The position numbers were made by a program, and so were the translations under genes. This document shows positions 1 to 12,800 of a stretch of 64,000 nt of DNA, piece by piece; the first letter of the stretch is position 1; every line of letters starts with the position of its first letter. The notes beneath the pieces were generated by a model. It was not told where the DNA came from. It saw only the letters and a list, made by a program, of their open reading frames with translations, and searched no databases. Origin of the DNA: Punctularia strigosozonata HHB-11173 SS5 (lineage: Eukaryota; Basidiomycota; Agaricomycetes; Corticiales; Punctulariaceae). The stretch covers positions 225,555 through 289,554 of the forward strand of contig NW_006767446.1 in assembly GCF_000264995.1 (NCBI RefSeq), in the 5' to 3' direction.

Positions 1-47
1 TGGGCACTCAAAGGGTCGGGGCAGGCGCGGAGACTTGCGCGATGATG

Positions 48-152
48 TGCGCACTTGCAAGCGCGGCACCGGGCGCATTTGCCAGCGCTGAGTCGTACGC
101 ATTTGCCAGCGCGGTGGGCTGAGACAGCAAGCCACACTTGCCAGCGCGGAGG
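48..152. repeat. Short direct repeats of a CATTTGCCAGCGCGG-like motif
   Basis: Four copies of a 14-16 base motif, consensus ACTTGCCAGCGCGG or ATTTGCCAGCGCGG, lie near positions 51, 75, 106 and 135, about 25-30 bases apart. The last three are the closest to each other. The spacing is irregular, so this may be a decayed minisatellite or a cluster of binding sites. No function can be assigned. Confidence 0.5.
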
Positions 153-589
153 GCAAACACGCGTCACGGCCAGGTCACGTGACGCATAGGTTTGCGTTGA
201 ATCTCTAAGTCCGCGTTGGCCACTGTGTCTCATATAGTCCATAAGCTCCTTGACACTTAGCAACCTTGTACATAATTTATTCATGCATATATCTGACAAC
301 GTATAGGCTATCATTACAGTTCAAGACCTGAGACTGACTTAGATCATGGAAGGTGTAAGTTGGGAGCCTGTCACGTGTCGATCCAGACCGACCTACGCCG
401 ATCCGCTCCGCCGATCGTCACCGATCTACACCAATCTTCTCCGATCCGATCTCTGACCCTTCACCAACTTCTTCGCCAACGCCGATCCCGCCTTTCCCGT
501 TTCGGTCGAGGGCGGGATACGCCTATCACATGCACCGGGCCACTGGCGGCTCAACGCCCCGGTGGTTCCAGATCTTGAACGGATTCAAC

Positions 590-1060
590 TCCGACTTTCC
601 TGATTCCTGTTCCCTTTGTCTGACATCATAGCTTCCTTTTGTAGACTTTAGTTTTCCGTCGCTTGCAACGGATCTTTCGGTCCGATCTTTCCGTCTCTTC
701 CGTAGATATGTTCCCTTTGTGTTCCATGCGTTATCTCTTGTCTCCGTATGTTCCCTTTGTGCGCCGAACGGCGCCTCCGATCTCCGACTCTCCGACTTCG
801 CCATTGTTCTTTTTCATGTATATAAACCGTCGAACTGTACCGTAGATAGTCAGTTCAAATATCGACTAAGCTTTGCTCTCTTCCTCCTGTGGACTCAGAG
901 TGCGTAGCAGCCTAGCGCACGAGCTTAGGCTTGGTCCGCATCCGATCTTGACTACACCATCGCTTCCGACTTATCGACTTCACGCCGACGCGTCTCCAAC
1001 GCATCTCCGACTCCGCTCCGACTTCACCCCTTGAGTTTTCTCTTCCTATTTCATTCTATT
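590..1060 (+). mobile_element. LTR-like sequence, possible old solo LTR
   Basis: A non-coding stretch with an LTR-like build. Pyrimidine-rich sequence with three copies of a GTTCCCTTTGT motif (near 607, 710 and 750) leads to a TATATAAA box near 820, followed by a CT-rich stretch. No matching second LTR, primer-binding site or polyprotein was seen, and the ends are not defined. The resemblance is one of general architecture only. It could equally be an ordinary promoter. If it is an LTR it is an old, isolated fossil. Confidence 0.2.
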
Positions 1061-1287
1061 CTTCGTATATATGTTTCGGACTTCAGTCCTCCGACACCAT
1101 TACCCTTTGCTTGTATCCGATCTTGACAACTTAGGTCCACTCATCCCAGACCTGTTCAGCTTCGGTATCGTTCATCTCCGCTTTTTCCCACGCATTGGGC
1201 CTCCGCATTTCCGATATTTTTGCCCCACAGTTTCATCCCTGACAAGCACCCACAATACAGGAGTGGTCACAAACTACAAGGACTGAG

Positions 1288-1620
1288 GGCACACTCATTC
1301 ATGCGGATGATGACTATTATTTCCTTAACTTGCATGCCCTTCATAATGCTGCAAGAATCAGAGAGATATTACCCCGTCATCTAACAGCACCAGCCTATGC
1401 ATTCCCAAATCGTCAGCAACACCACCTTAAAGCTTCAAATGCACTTCAGAAGGCAGGTCCAGCTAAGTGTGCTGAGGCACAAGCTAAAGCAAAGCAAACT
1501 AAGGAACGGAAAAAGAGTCACGGAGAGGCCCAAAGTGACAAAGGGAAGAACAAAGCTGTAACCCCAGAAGATACTGATACTGAGTTGGAGGAAGACCAGG
1601 GTATGATAGTTGACCCATGA
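1288..1620 (+). CDS. Orphan coding fragment, C-terminal part of an unknown protein
   Basis: An open frame runs from about 1288 to a stop at 1618-1620, with an internal ATG at 1330 giving 96 residues. The reading HADDDYYFLNLHALHNAA followed by a basic, Lys/Glu-rich tail looks like real protein rather than chance translation. The tail ends in an acidic segment (DTDTELEEDQ). An in-frame stop lies just upstream, so either a 5' exon is missed or only a 3' remnant survives. I do not recognise the family. Proteins with this kind of tail are often found beside mobile elements in mushroom genomes, and the LTR-like stretch just upstream fits that, but this is inference. Confidence 0.25.
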   Translation, partial: GTLIHADDDYYFLNLHALHNAARIREILPRHLTAPAYAFPNRQQHHLKASNALQKAGPAKCAEAQAKAKQTKERKKSHGEAQSDKGKNKAVTPEDTDTELEEDQGMIVDP

Positions 1621-2606
1621 TTACTAGATATTGATTTATCACTGTTTACTGCTCATCCCCAAGACTTGAGTGAGATCAGCTTGCTCACACTGGGTTCCCT
1701 CACATATCTCCCATGTATTCACATCACAATGCCCAAATAACATGTATCAAAGCTCTCAATATCATGCATATGCTATCAAGACAGATATGTAAGTGTTATC
1801 CCTCTTAACCTCATTCACAGATCACAGTAAACAACTTATTGCTATCACCCACACCCTCTGAAGTATATCACGGCCGATACCATCACGACAAATCAGCGAG
1901 CTCATTATGACATCAGTTCTACGATGTCAAGATGATATGGTAGCGGGAACACATGCGCGTTGCGGCGGGCCTCACCAACGTGCCACCATGTCACATCATG
2001 CTGAGGTTAGGGTCAGTTGGGGGTGTAAAGTACGGCATGCTCTCCTCCGACGAGCACGGAACAGGCGGCACAGCCCCGAGGCTTTCCGAGTGGCGGTGTT
2101 AGGGCTGGCTCGCGACTTTCCCTCGACACGGGAACAGCAAAATCCCCAATTGTTCGACTGTGCTTGCAGACGTATGTCAATCTCTTACGCAGCAGGATAA
2201 GCAAAATAGACTCTTCCTTAACAATACGTAGGATTTTGTACATTGGTACTGGGCCCACGAGGGACTCATACTTTTTATCATTGGACACGGTTGTTTGCCC
2301 GAACTGGACATTCTAGGTCAATCCGGTCTGCACAGCCCGTTCTCCTTCTCGCCGCATCCAGCCAGCCCCCAGGTCGCTCCGTTCTTGTCGTACGACCGAA
2401 TCGACGCACACGAGCTCTTGCCCTGGATCATGCGCCCCCGAAAGCCGGTCATATCTCCCCATCCAGTGTCAGCCGGGCCACGGCGATAACGCTCATGCTC
2501 TCAGACGGTGTATGACCTGCCGTATTTTCGGAGGCTGCAGGAGCTTTGCCCCTCTCTTGCTTCCGGATCCTGCAACTTCGATCCGCGCGGATGCAAGGCC
2601 ACGACG

Positions 2607-2614
2607 TATAAAAG
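2607..2614 (+). promoter_or_regulatory. TATA box of the Cys-rich secreted protein gene
   Basis: TATAAAAG lies 59 bases before the ATG at 2673. This is a normal spacing for a fungal core promoter. Confidence 0.5.
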
Positions 2615-2672
2615 CGCATTTCCTCGTCGGTGCTGACCATCACATTTCCTGATAACGAACTCGAACACGCTT

Positions 2673-3496
2673 ATGAAGACGTCCTTCACGAGCCTTACTC
2701 TACACGCCCTCGCATTAGCTGCCTCAGCTGCGAGCTCCTCCCTCACTTCCCCACGATACGCCTCCTGGGGCGACGCTGTCGATGCCGTCCGATCGATGCC
2801 GCAAACATGGACAAATTTCACTAGGTACGTTTACCCGCTTGACTTCGCACCGATTATCTCCCTGATCTGTATTCCTGCAGTCGTATCAACGAGCGCAGCA
2901 ACTGGCAATTCGACATCGGATGCACAGGCGCTGGCTCGATCCAGTCCCCAGAGTACACCGACCTCTGGACCGCCTCGCACAAGTGGTTCTCCGGGTCGAA
3001 CACCGGCCCGACCTGCACGCAGAACCTCGCCTACGACCTGAACTGTTCCCCCGCCGACGCCATCTCGCAGACCGGCTGCGAGTATATCGGCCAGTACGAC
3101 GTGTGGAACAACGGCATCATGGACTGCTACGCGTACGTCCTCCTCGAGAAGGCCGTCGTCGAGTCGTGCGTCGACCACGGGTACGGCGACTGTGGTTGCG
3201 GTGTCTATTACGACTACGGCAGCGGCAAGTGCCTCGTCGCCACATACACGTACCACGCTGCAGGTATGTGCTACACTGTTTGCATTTTGGATTCGATCCC
3301 TTCTGACGCTGTTGTCACAGGCCCCGCAGTGTTCAACTCCGTTCATAGTGGCCCCGCTGAACCCATTAACGAGACGATGAAGGTGATTCATCGCGACTCC
3401 GAGGGGCCGAGCTACACGGACATCGCTGTATGCGGCGAGAACGGCAATCAAGACATATCGACATGGTGCGAAGGTTCCGCCACTCATGTCTGCTAA
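2673..3496 (+). CDS. Small secreted cysteine-rich protein, unknown function
   Basis: Three exons (2673-2824, 2881-3263, 3321-3496) join in phase and give 236 residues. Introns are 56 and 57 bases with GT-AG ends. The protein begins with a signal peptide: MKTSF, a hydrophobic core of Leu and Ala, then a likely cleavage near Ala-Ser-Ser around residue 20. The mature part is rich in paired cysteines, for example a CGCGVYYDYGSGKC segment and CTQNLAYDLNC, which suggests several disulfides in a compact extracellular fold. There is no C-terminal anchor. A TATA box precedes it. I do not recognise a named family. Size, secretion and cysteine content fit the class of small secreted proteins or effector-like proteins of basidiomycetes, but that is a class and not a function. 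Confidence 0.75.
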
Positions 3497-6400
3497 TCAC
3501 CACGCGCAAATGCCGCGATCCGGAATGACGATTCACGCCGCTCAATGATCTTGTAATGCACATGGACTCAAAAGCCTCCAGGACTTTTATCTGTACAACG
3601 AACTTTGACGAGGACTACCGCAACATACATACTTCATAATAATGTTTCACGGATAGTCACTACCAGACGCTAATATAGTTGTCACCGAATGTACATCACT
3701 TCGTAGTTGTTCAAACACCTTTTTCTGCAGCTTCGCGGTCATGTGATGGTCACCATTATAAGCGTGTCACTGTCTCCCCCGTCCGCTTTCTCCCTCGTCC
3801 GCCTAGCATCACTCCAACACACATCTCATCAATCGTTGCGATACAGTATGCCAATTCAGGCCAACTCGCTATACGCGTAGACGAATATAAGCGATACATG
3901 CAAAGCTCAACTTTGACTTCATCGCTTCATCCGCGGACATGTGCGAACGGCGAGTTGCTCAGACGCGTCGCGCCACTTCAACCCTTTCCAACGTCCTCAG
4001 CCACGCGCCCGTGCACGGCACAAAGCACTCACCGGCCACGTAGACCGATACCCCAAGCAGATGCAGGGACGCGTCTTCCTTGCGGGGAACATACCTCGGG
4101 CTTATGCCGGATGAATGCACAGCCTTCGCAGAAACCACCCTTTTGGTACAAGACCACGCATATATGTACCTTTGAGTGAGTTGATACGGCACTGAATTGA
4201 CTCGAACGCGAATCTCGCTGACCGTCGCCTTCGTCGACGCCAACACCTTTCCCAAGGCACCTCGAGAAAGGCTATTCATAGATTAGGTATCATGCCACCT
4301 ACCACGGTTGAGGACACGTTCGAGAGACCCTGACAGCCGGTGAAGCAAGAATCTGCGGCAAGTCTGTCTGACGCTATCTGCAGTGGTTGGGTGCTTCCCA
4401 CAACGTCTACCTCGCGACAGCCCTTGAACGCATAACGAAGCCGGGGAAAGCCTTCTAAATCACGATCAGCGCTGCTTGGCATGTCAGATGGGTCATGGTT
4501 GGTCAACAACGGGCACATCTGTCCAATGATCAGGCTTTGCATCATCCTCGTTGCTGCATCGCGTCGAAGAACTTGCCGAGGAATGGGGCCCCTGTCCAGA
4601 GGCGCAAGTCAGCCCTCGCTTCCGTCCTCAGGTCGCGACTGCATCCGCAGGGTCAAGGGCCGACGGTGACCCTGCTATCACCTGCGAATGCGACTTCGCT
4701 CTGCGGTTGCGCGGCGGCCCGCTTGTGCCGCAACTGAAGTCGTGGCCGGTGTATCGCTTGCTCACGGTCATTAGCCGTTATAGACGAACGGCGCGGTTGA
4801 TACGGTTCTTCTGGCAGCCTGCTACGGCGTCATGGGTGACTCATTAGCCTCGGCGGGGTTGCGCTCGTCATAGGAGAAGACGAAGTCGGCCACGGCACTA
4901 ACGCGTTTCTCGCCGCTGAAACGCAAAGGATTCACCCGTGACGACGACCTGGCCGTCGAACGTGCTGGGGAGGAGTGAATGCGCGTCGTCAGCGATAAGC
5001 GGGGATCGGCGCGCACCTTTTACGCCCCGACTCTCCAGCTTTCGACCACAGCCCGAACGAATATAGATAATAGGATATTTCGAAGATCCGAGATTCTGTC
5101 GATCTCGCCGTATCTGGGCTGCGGGTCTGTATTGCGCGGTGCCCTCTACGTTTGGACCAAGAACTCGGCCCAGCGCGGACACGCAATCGTGTCAGATCTG
5201 TCACCGTCCCTGCACGTCCCCCTCCTGGACCAGCGATCTTGGGCTGGCGGGAGACCGTGTCGCTGGGAATCTGCCTCCTATCGGTGCTTCCTTTCGGCGT
5301 CTCCCTACCGCATTCTGAGCCCAGACGGCGGAATGTGTCAAGGATGAACTTTACCTCTGCTTCCGAACATGTATCGCCATTATGCCGCCACCGCCGCGCA
5401 GGACACGTTGCTACCAGCAGGAGCGCCACTGGGAATGTTTTCTCTAATGCTTCAGTCTTGGCTCGACGTGGTGCTCTATTGGACGGTCAATATTCAGCAT
5501 CCGACGTTATCTGAGAGGCAACAGTACCCATACCTGGTATTCTGTTCGGTACTGGCGCAGGAGCCGGCCGCGATACTACGCCTGCCGTTGCGACTTGCTC
5601 TGATGGAATGATCTTCGGTGGTTCCCTGGTGTATAAGACTATCAGCCAGCCATCCTACAATCGCCCTCGCACGTGATTGCACTGGACGAGACCTCCTTGT
5701 TATGGACGAATGTCCTATCGATAAGGAGGAAGCTCTTGCCCGTTAATGGCCAAAATGAAGCGGGGTTCGCCGTACTCTACACGTCTGGGGAAGCCAGGAA
5801 CGCGACGGCTCTGGCCTGCCTTTGATGGCTAGCACCGTCCTTATGTCATTCGAGGTTCAGCGTCAGCCATAGCGTCGCTCTCCTCGTGTAACAAGGTCCG
5901 TCCCGCGCAAGTTGTCAGCAGGGCGGTTCGTCGGCTTACGGGTTCCCTGGGTCCTCACACCCAGAATGCTAAAGTCTGAGAAGACCCCTCAGCGGAGTTA
6001 TCGCCCACCCAGTGCACGGTGCACCGGATCGTCACGCGCCCCTGCGAAGAGAAGGAAGAACCCGCGAATGAGCAGCCTTCGTTATCGTAAGTTCTGGCGC
6101 TGAGGTCATAGCTCGACGGTTTCTGATGCCTGGTTGGCGACCGAAGGGCATTTCTCGGGCAGCCGGCGCAGGCACACGTTCATATCGTGCTGTATGAGCG
6201 GGACGCGCGGGAGGCGGCAGCAAATAGCGTCTGGAGGCTGGGGGTGTCGCAGGGTGCCCATTGTTCGCCGGTGGCGAGCGATTTGGCGCACATAACACCC
6301 CAAGGTGCCTCGAGGCTCGGCGCCGCTCCGCCCGTGACTGGGTAGAAGATTCCGACCGCCTTCGAGCATCGCACTTTACCCAAGGTAAGACAGCTCCAAC

Positions 6401-7024
6401 ATGCCCCATCAGGGGCGAAGCTGGGCGAAGGGTAAAAAGAAGAAGAAAGGAGACGTGTGCTACAAGGCTTTGCCACGGACCGCGGTTGGCCGTGCGATCG
6501 GGCCCTACCTTGGGGGCGATTATTGGAAGGGGAACTCGTGAACGCACACCGAAAATCATCTGCAGGGCCGGAAGCTTCCCAGCGTGCGGGTCAGAGACGC
6601 GTCTTGTAGGTAAGTCGGAACCACTTCGCGCCACCATAACTGAGATGAACGCGAGTAAGGTTGGGGACGAGTGGGTGAACATCGGCGGAACTATCGGAGG
6701 GTCGATGAGCACAAGGAATGGTGCAACACGTGTGGATGCGCGAGGAGAGGGGTGCGGAAGACCGGCTCGGTGTACAGGGTATTCCAAATTGGACTGGGCG
6801 GTCCCTAGAGCGGAACTGATGGGGCTTGTAACGCGTAAGAAGGGCGAATAGATTGGGAATAGAGCCGGACTTTGAAAACAACTGCAATTCCCGGCAGAAA
6901 GGAACGTGCGCCGAAGATGACCAGACCATTCTTTTCACAACCCTTTTGCCCTATAACCATCACGACCGATCCCCTACGCCGCCTTCCGTCCCTCCTCTTC
7001 ACGCCCAGCAACGCCCGACGTTAG
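3497..7024. other. Long stretch with no recognisable gene
   Basis: About 3.5 kb in which both strands show only short, low-quality open frames. None has a recognisable motif, a signal peptide followed by plausible sequence, or exons that join in phase. The longest frames (251 residues on the minus strand at 6032-6787 and 196 on the plus strand at 6261-6851) are Arg/Pro/Ser-rich nonsense, typical of GC-rich non-coding DNA. I saw no terminal repeats and no transposase motif. Confidence 0.5.
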
Positions 7025-9841
7025 ATGCCCTCCATTCTCAACCTCAAGTTCAAAGTGCGTCGTCGTCGCTCGCCGCAGCGACATCGGTGAAGGCTCACCA
7101 GCGCTTGTTCACAGGGTAACAAGTCCTTTGTCGCCTTCAGCAACCTCGGCGACTCCGACTCGCTCACGAAGACATGGAAGGTAAGCACCCGTTTCTTTCT
7201 CGCTCGCAGTTGCGTCGCTCATCGCTCGTCGCGGTGTCTCAGGTCTGCACTAAGGTCGCTAGCTTCCTGGAGCAGGGGCAGCGGCTCGAGAACCTCAGCT
7301 GGCGGCTCTGGCACCTCCAGAACCTCATCGTCGACACCGACAATGCCAAGTCCAAGCGCGAGTTCCGCAAGCTCTCCAAGGTCATGGGCGACAAGCTGGA
7401 CAAGGAGAAGGGCAGGTAAGATCCCCTTGCGAGGGGGTCCGTTGCGCCACACCACCGACTCATACGTGCTCGTCCGACCACACAGAAGCATCGAGGAGCT
7501 CCAAGCTCCGGGCTTCAGACGCAACCCATCCACCGACATGATCAAGCTGCGCGCCGAGGAGAAGGAGCGCAACCGCGAGGCCAGCCAGAACGCGCAGCCA
7601 GGCACGATCAAGCGCATGCAGTTCACCTTCAGCGTCGACCAGCCCAACAACACCTCGGGTACCCCGATCCCCGTCGCCAAACCCGACCTCAAGCCCTCGG
7701 CCGAGTTCAAGGACAACAACGCCAAGCGCAACAGGGCCGCCATGCGTGCCCCTCCCGTCCCCGAATCTGCTATCCAGTCCGAGGCGGCGCAGGACGCCGC
7801 CCAATCTTCCGCTATGGACTTGGACCAGCCTCTCACGCAGCGCGGACGCAAGTCCTCCGTTTCCACCCAGGTTTCCGAGATGTCCGAGTACACTCGCGAG
7901 TCGGCCTCGCTTCGCTTCCCCTCCCTCTTCACGAGCGACTTCGGCCCCTCCGCTCTCCTGAATCCCACTCCGACCACCCGCCAGCCGATGACCTACGGCG
8001 AGGGCCTCAGCTTCGGTCGCGCGTCGGTGAACGAGTTCGGAATAATGCGGCCGACACTGGAGATTCCCCTCGACGAGCTCCTCGGTGACCTCGGCAACCC
8101 GTCTCAGTGGTCGGGAAGCGGTGGCAGCCAAACATCGGGCTCCCCCGACATCATGATGCGCTCCTTCTCCGACGGCTCCAACTCCGAGGTCAAGGAGGAC
8201 AGCAGCCTCGCGACGACTCCTTCACTCGGTAGCTCCCTTTCCCTCCCTCAGCTCAGCGCCAAGGAGAAGGCCCCCCAGACAGTCGCCCCCTCGAAACTCG
8301 GCACCCATCAGGGCAATCATACCCCCGTCGGCCGCGAGCGTCCCTCGCTGAGCGTCAAGACCGGGTCCAGCCGCTCTGTGCCTGGTGCCACCGCCACGAG
8401 CGTGACCGGCTCCAGCACGAAGACCCACAACTCTGCGCCTGGTGGCGTCAAAGCGGAATGCTCGAACTGTGGCGCCACTCATACCCCGCTTTGGCGACGC
8501 GGGCTCAACGATGAGCTGAACTGTAACGCGTGTGGGCTGTACTGCAAGCTGGTGAGTACAGGTGCACTGCCTTCTGCGTTTACGTTCTCAAAAATTTGTG
8601 CAGCATAAGCGCCCTCGCCCGAAGACCATGCGCAACAGCCATGGAGAGGGTCGTACCCAAGTCGCCCCTCGTCAGGACACGGTCGACGTCATGACCGCCC
8701 AATGCTACAATTGTCATACTACTACCACCCCGTTGTGGCGGAAGGACGACGAGGGGAAGACTGTTTGCAACGCCTGTGGTCTTTAGTGAGTTTCCATCCC
8801 CGCCTCAATTGTCGCTGGTAGCTCATTAGTGCATATAGCTACAAGCTCCATGGCGCCGCTCGCCCGATTTCCATGAAGTCCGATGTCATCCGCAAGCGAT
8901 CTCGTCACGATGCCCGCCGTGTTGGCACCGGGGTTGGCGAGACTCCGTCTGCTAGCCCGGGCGCCAGTCGCCGCGCCTCGCCCTCCGCCGAACCGACCTT
9001 GACCCCTACTCTCGCTCCCGATTCCACGACCCAGATGTCCTACGGGGAATACGACTACCATCCGTCTCAGTCTGAGCTCATGAACGCGCTCGGCGGGGCG
9101 GACGCTGGCAGCAACAACTTCGCCGCGCCGAACACGTTCGCGAGCGCCCTCGCCTACAGCGGATACCCTGGCCCGTACCATCCCGATTTCCTTGCCAAGA
9201 ACTATGTTCCGACCGACGCCCTGCCTTTCGCTGCCACCTCTGACGCCTCGGACAACGAGGAAAACAACAACAACAACAACGGCGAGACCCGCACCACCAA
9301 GCGCCGGCGAATGAGCACCGTCAGCACGACCTCGTCTTCCGCTACCGACCCTCCCCTCTCCGCGACGTCCTACAGCTCCTACGACAGCTATCCCAGCTCG
9401 CAGGCTGTGTCGAACTCGCACTCGCGCCGCTCCTCCATGGACTTCCCGTACAACACGTATTCCTCTTACGGCTTGATGCGCAACTCGGGGTCCAGCAACG
9501 CGTTTTGGCACGGTTCGCTCGCGCAGACGAACTCGCCGCAGTTCATCCACCCGCCGATGCTTCCGCCGGATGAGAGTCCGATGGACTATCTTCACCCGCC
9601 GATGCTTCCTCAGGAAGACATCGCGGAGGCGATGTTCCAGACGTATCTGCACCCGCCGATGCTTCCCCCGGAGGAGCAGTCGGGACATGGGAACAACCAC
9701 AACCACAACGGAAACGGCAACAACAAGTCGCCGAACATGGGCTCTCAACAGCCGCATCCGCCTATGTTCCCCAACGACTGGAATCACGACTACTATGCTC
9801 AAGGCAACAACGAGAACACGGCGATGCAGACGAGCTACTGA
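7025..9841 (+). CDS. GATA transcription factor with two zinc fingers and an N-terminal DUF1752-like domain
   Basis: Six exons (7025-7054, 7115-7180, 7243-7415, 7486-8551, 8604-8785, 8839-9841) give 839 residues. Residues 11-60 ([24 protein letters not shown]) resemble the DUF1752 region of AreA/Nit2-type nitrogen regulators. Finger 1 is C415-X2-C418-X17-C436-X2-C439 with [20 protein letters not shown]. Finger 2 is C479-X2-C482-X17-C500-X2-C503, followed by a basic tail ([15 protein letters not shown]) typical of DNA-binding GATA fingers. Two fingers are the layout of the iron repressors Urbs1/SRE, whereas DUF1752 points to nitrogen regulators, so the pathway is open. The region between is Ser/Pro-rich. 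The tail (about residues 740-815) holds four HPPMLP-like repeats and Asn/Gly runs. Expected to be nuclear and to bind GATA sites. Intron positions fall inside both fingers. Confidence 0.9.
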
Positions 9842-12800
9842 GCGGTCTTGGAAGCCCATCGCCGCTGCTGCCTTCGTCCATCAAGCATTCCTGATTCATC
9901 TCTTCCGGGTCTTACGTCGCATACAGATTTCTCAACGGACTGCAGGTGCACCGACTGCGTCGCGAGCATCTATCACATCGTTAGATCTTTTCATTCCGCG
10001 CGTTTCTCTACCATCCATCACGATTGGGTCCCGAGCATTTCTCCCTCATGCTGCATGAACGAATCACCACGCTCTCTCCGTCTCCGTCTCCCATTCTCTT
10101 CCTCCTTTCCCTATGACATCGGTTATCCCTTATCTCCCTCCCATTCTTGCCGGCCTTCTAAGTATTCTTGCTTCCCCACCTTGTATCTATCACCCCGATT
10201 GCGAAGGGCTTCGCACGTTTTCAAGCCCCACAACAATACTCAAATGTATATCCGATGGTTTCCACATCCTGCGTTCATAGATTTCTTATTCGTCGCATCC
10301 ACGCAATCGCGCCCCATTAGATGCAGTGTATCAAGTACAGCCAGTGTGTAGATCCGAGCGCCAAGTAACATCTCGATCATTTCGAATCGCGTTGGGTGGG
10401 AACGAGACGTTCCGGACATGTGCAGCGAGATCCTTCTTGCAGAATTCGACGGCCGGCGACAAATGGGAACACCAGCGGTACCCACTTCTGTTCACCGATT
10501 AGGCGCCTGGGGTTATGGCGCGAGGGCCTCGTGATGATAGGCACGACAACTCCAGCTCAGGAACTCTGGCCTCGGTCAGCGAACGCACCCCCGGGATCCC
10601 CGCCGTAGCTCCACCTCCACTCATGGGCTCTGCTCCGAAATTTTCTTGCATGGGCCAAACTTGTTCGCCGGAATGCTTTACTCTATGAGCGGCGAGCGAA
10701 CGCGTTCGGTCTGGACTTCGAGCATGTTAACCCACAGGAGCTTCGAATGCGCCTGCCGGCTGATGGTGGCGCCCGAATTGGCTGCTAGCTTGCGCAGTAC
10801 GGTCCCTTTGCGGTGAACTCGGCGAATAAAGCTGAGTGCCATATCTCCAAAACGGAGCCCTTCAACGACACAGGCGGCGCCTGATGGGAATAGTCGCACA
10901 GGATTCGCTGGGCATTAACTGTCTTTAGTCAAGGCGCGAGGATTCTGGCTCGAAATAGGGTTACAGCGAGGTCCAAGCCAGTCGCCGTTAACGCCGCATG
11001 GACACAGAGTAAGTATTATTGCTGGTCAGAGGAACCACCTCGATTCCGAGTATGGGAACTGACACCGTCGATATAGCCCGCGGGAGGGAATGGGTACTAT
11101 TTAACGCCAGACGGGCTTCTCAGTGCATGTCTATAGAGGTCGCGATCAACACGGAAGTAAAACTTACATGGCACGTTAAGCCTGCCTTTAGCCCATCCAG
11201 ACACTTGCAGTCGAGCCTTGTTATTGGCGTTAGGTCATTCTCTAGGCAATATGAGTCTCTGTGAAGAGATCAGGGTATTCCACCCGCTTCGAATTTGTTT
11301 CGCCGCAGGCCACCTCGAGTGATAGGCCATGGTGGTGCTTGCGCGACGATTGCGCGATGGACTGCGGTCAGTGCCGTCGTCGAAACGAGGCGCTCGTCAA
11401 GCGCAAATAGGCTGCTTTCACACTCACAGTAGCTGTTAGATCGTTCTCTAAGCTCGCGTATGGACAACGAGGACACGGTTCGTCGAATCACTGTTTCCCA
11501 TCTCGAAGGCCTATACATTCGCGTTCCGACAAGTATATGTATATTGATTGGGTTGCGAAGAAAGCGGCCGCGATTGACCCTCCGATTCCAGGGAGCGTCT
11601 CGGCGATAATTAGCGACAGGCCCGCACATAATGCCCGGTTCCTGTGTCGCATAACAGGAAGCGGGTGTTTCAAATCTCGTCGGGTGTACATCTGACCATA
11701 CTTCCACAGTACTGCTCGAGTCTCGGCCTGAGCAGCGGAAACACGAGGAGCGGCGCGATATCATGGACGACAAACCCTCCCAGACTTCATGAAATAGAAG
11801 AATAGACCATCTCGTACCCAAGCTCCAATGTTACGTGGGGCAGCAGGTCGCCTGACAGCCTACAGGGAATATGAAGGGAGCCCGCGTGCTGAACCTTGTA
11901 CTGTAAAGACGACACTAAAAGCCGCGACAGCCTCAGGTGACGTACCGTGGCAAGCAGATACGTTCGCGGCGATTCCATGAGATATTGAATTACAGTCCCT
12001 CCAGAATCCCTTTGGAGGTCTATAGAGGTTTTGGGTCAGTCTGATAGGACGTCGGAGGACGTTGTTCTCTTTCTGGCAGGCGCCGATCATGGTCGCGTTG
12101 CAACGATTTGCAGGATCACGAAACGTTCTATTGCACCCGGGGCGCGACGAGCGAGTCCCGGCCTTTATGTTTGTCGGCAGAAGGACCCGCAATTCCGTTG
12201 CACCGTGCGAGATACAGTTACGTTAAGGTTGGCTTCCCCTTCTCCACACCGCAGATGAATTGTTACGAGAAAATTGAAGACACAAACATAATTCGTGACG
12301 TAAGAACGCCGAGAAGGATTGCCTTTACGGCATGGAAGAGCGATTTTAAGAAGTGGGATCGCTGATCAGAAACAGCTTTTGGTTTCTACTCGCATAGAAC
12401 TCATGATGAAACGCCATGGGAGAGCTCTAAAGACCGGAGTAGTGGGCAGAGTTGACTGCGGAGACGATAGATGCTCCTATGACCCATTCTGCGCATTTAT
12501 AACGTTCTTGTGCAGCCATCGGGTTTCAATTGTATTGTCAAATCGGCGGAGGCATGCGAAGGGTATCGCAAAACGAAGAAAACAGGGCGCGAACGACAGG
12601 GTTGGACCGGTTTACTCGATACGTCCGTCATCCCCTTCTTCCGTGGTGTCGGTGCCTAGTCTGTTTTAAGCGCAAGGACTGACGCCTTCGTACTTGATTG
12701 AACAGGGTGCAGAAGTTCATCATGGCCAAATTTACAGGAGGTAAGACAGTGTTGTTTTCGTAACCCCTTCGTCGGCATGAACTTTGCAGCTTTCTTGAAC

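Noticed and set aside
6032-6787. 251-residue open frame on the minus strand
   Set aside because: Composition is Arg/Pro/Ser/Ala-rich without any hydrophobic pattern or motif; typical chance frame in GC-rich DNA.
8783-9859. 358-residue frame antisense to the GATA gene
   Set aside because: Val/Arg/Gly-rich mirror of a real exon with biased third positions; the plus strand has clear zinc fingers.
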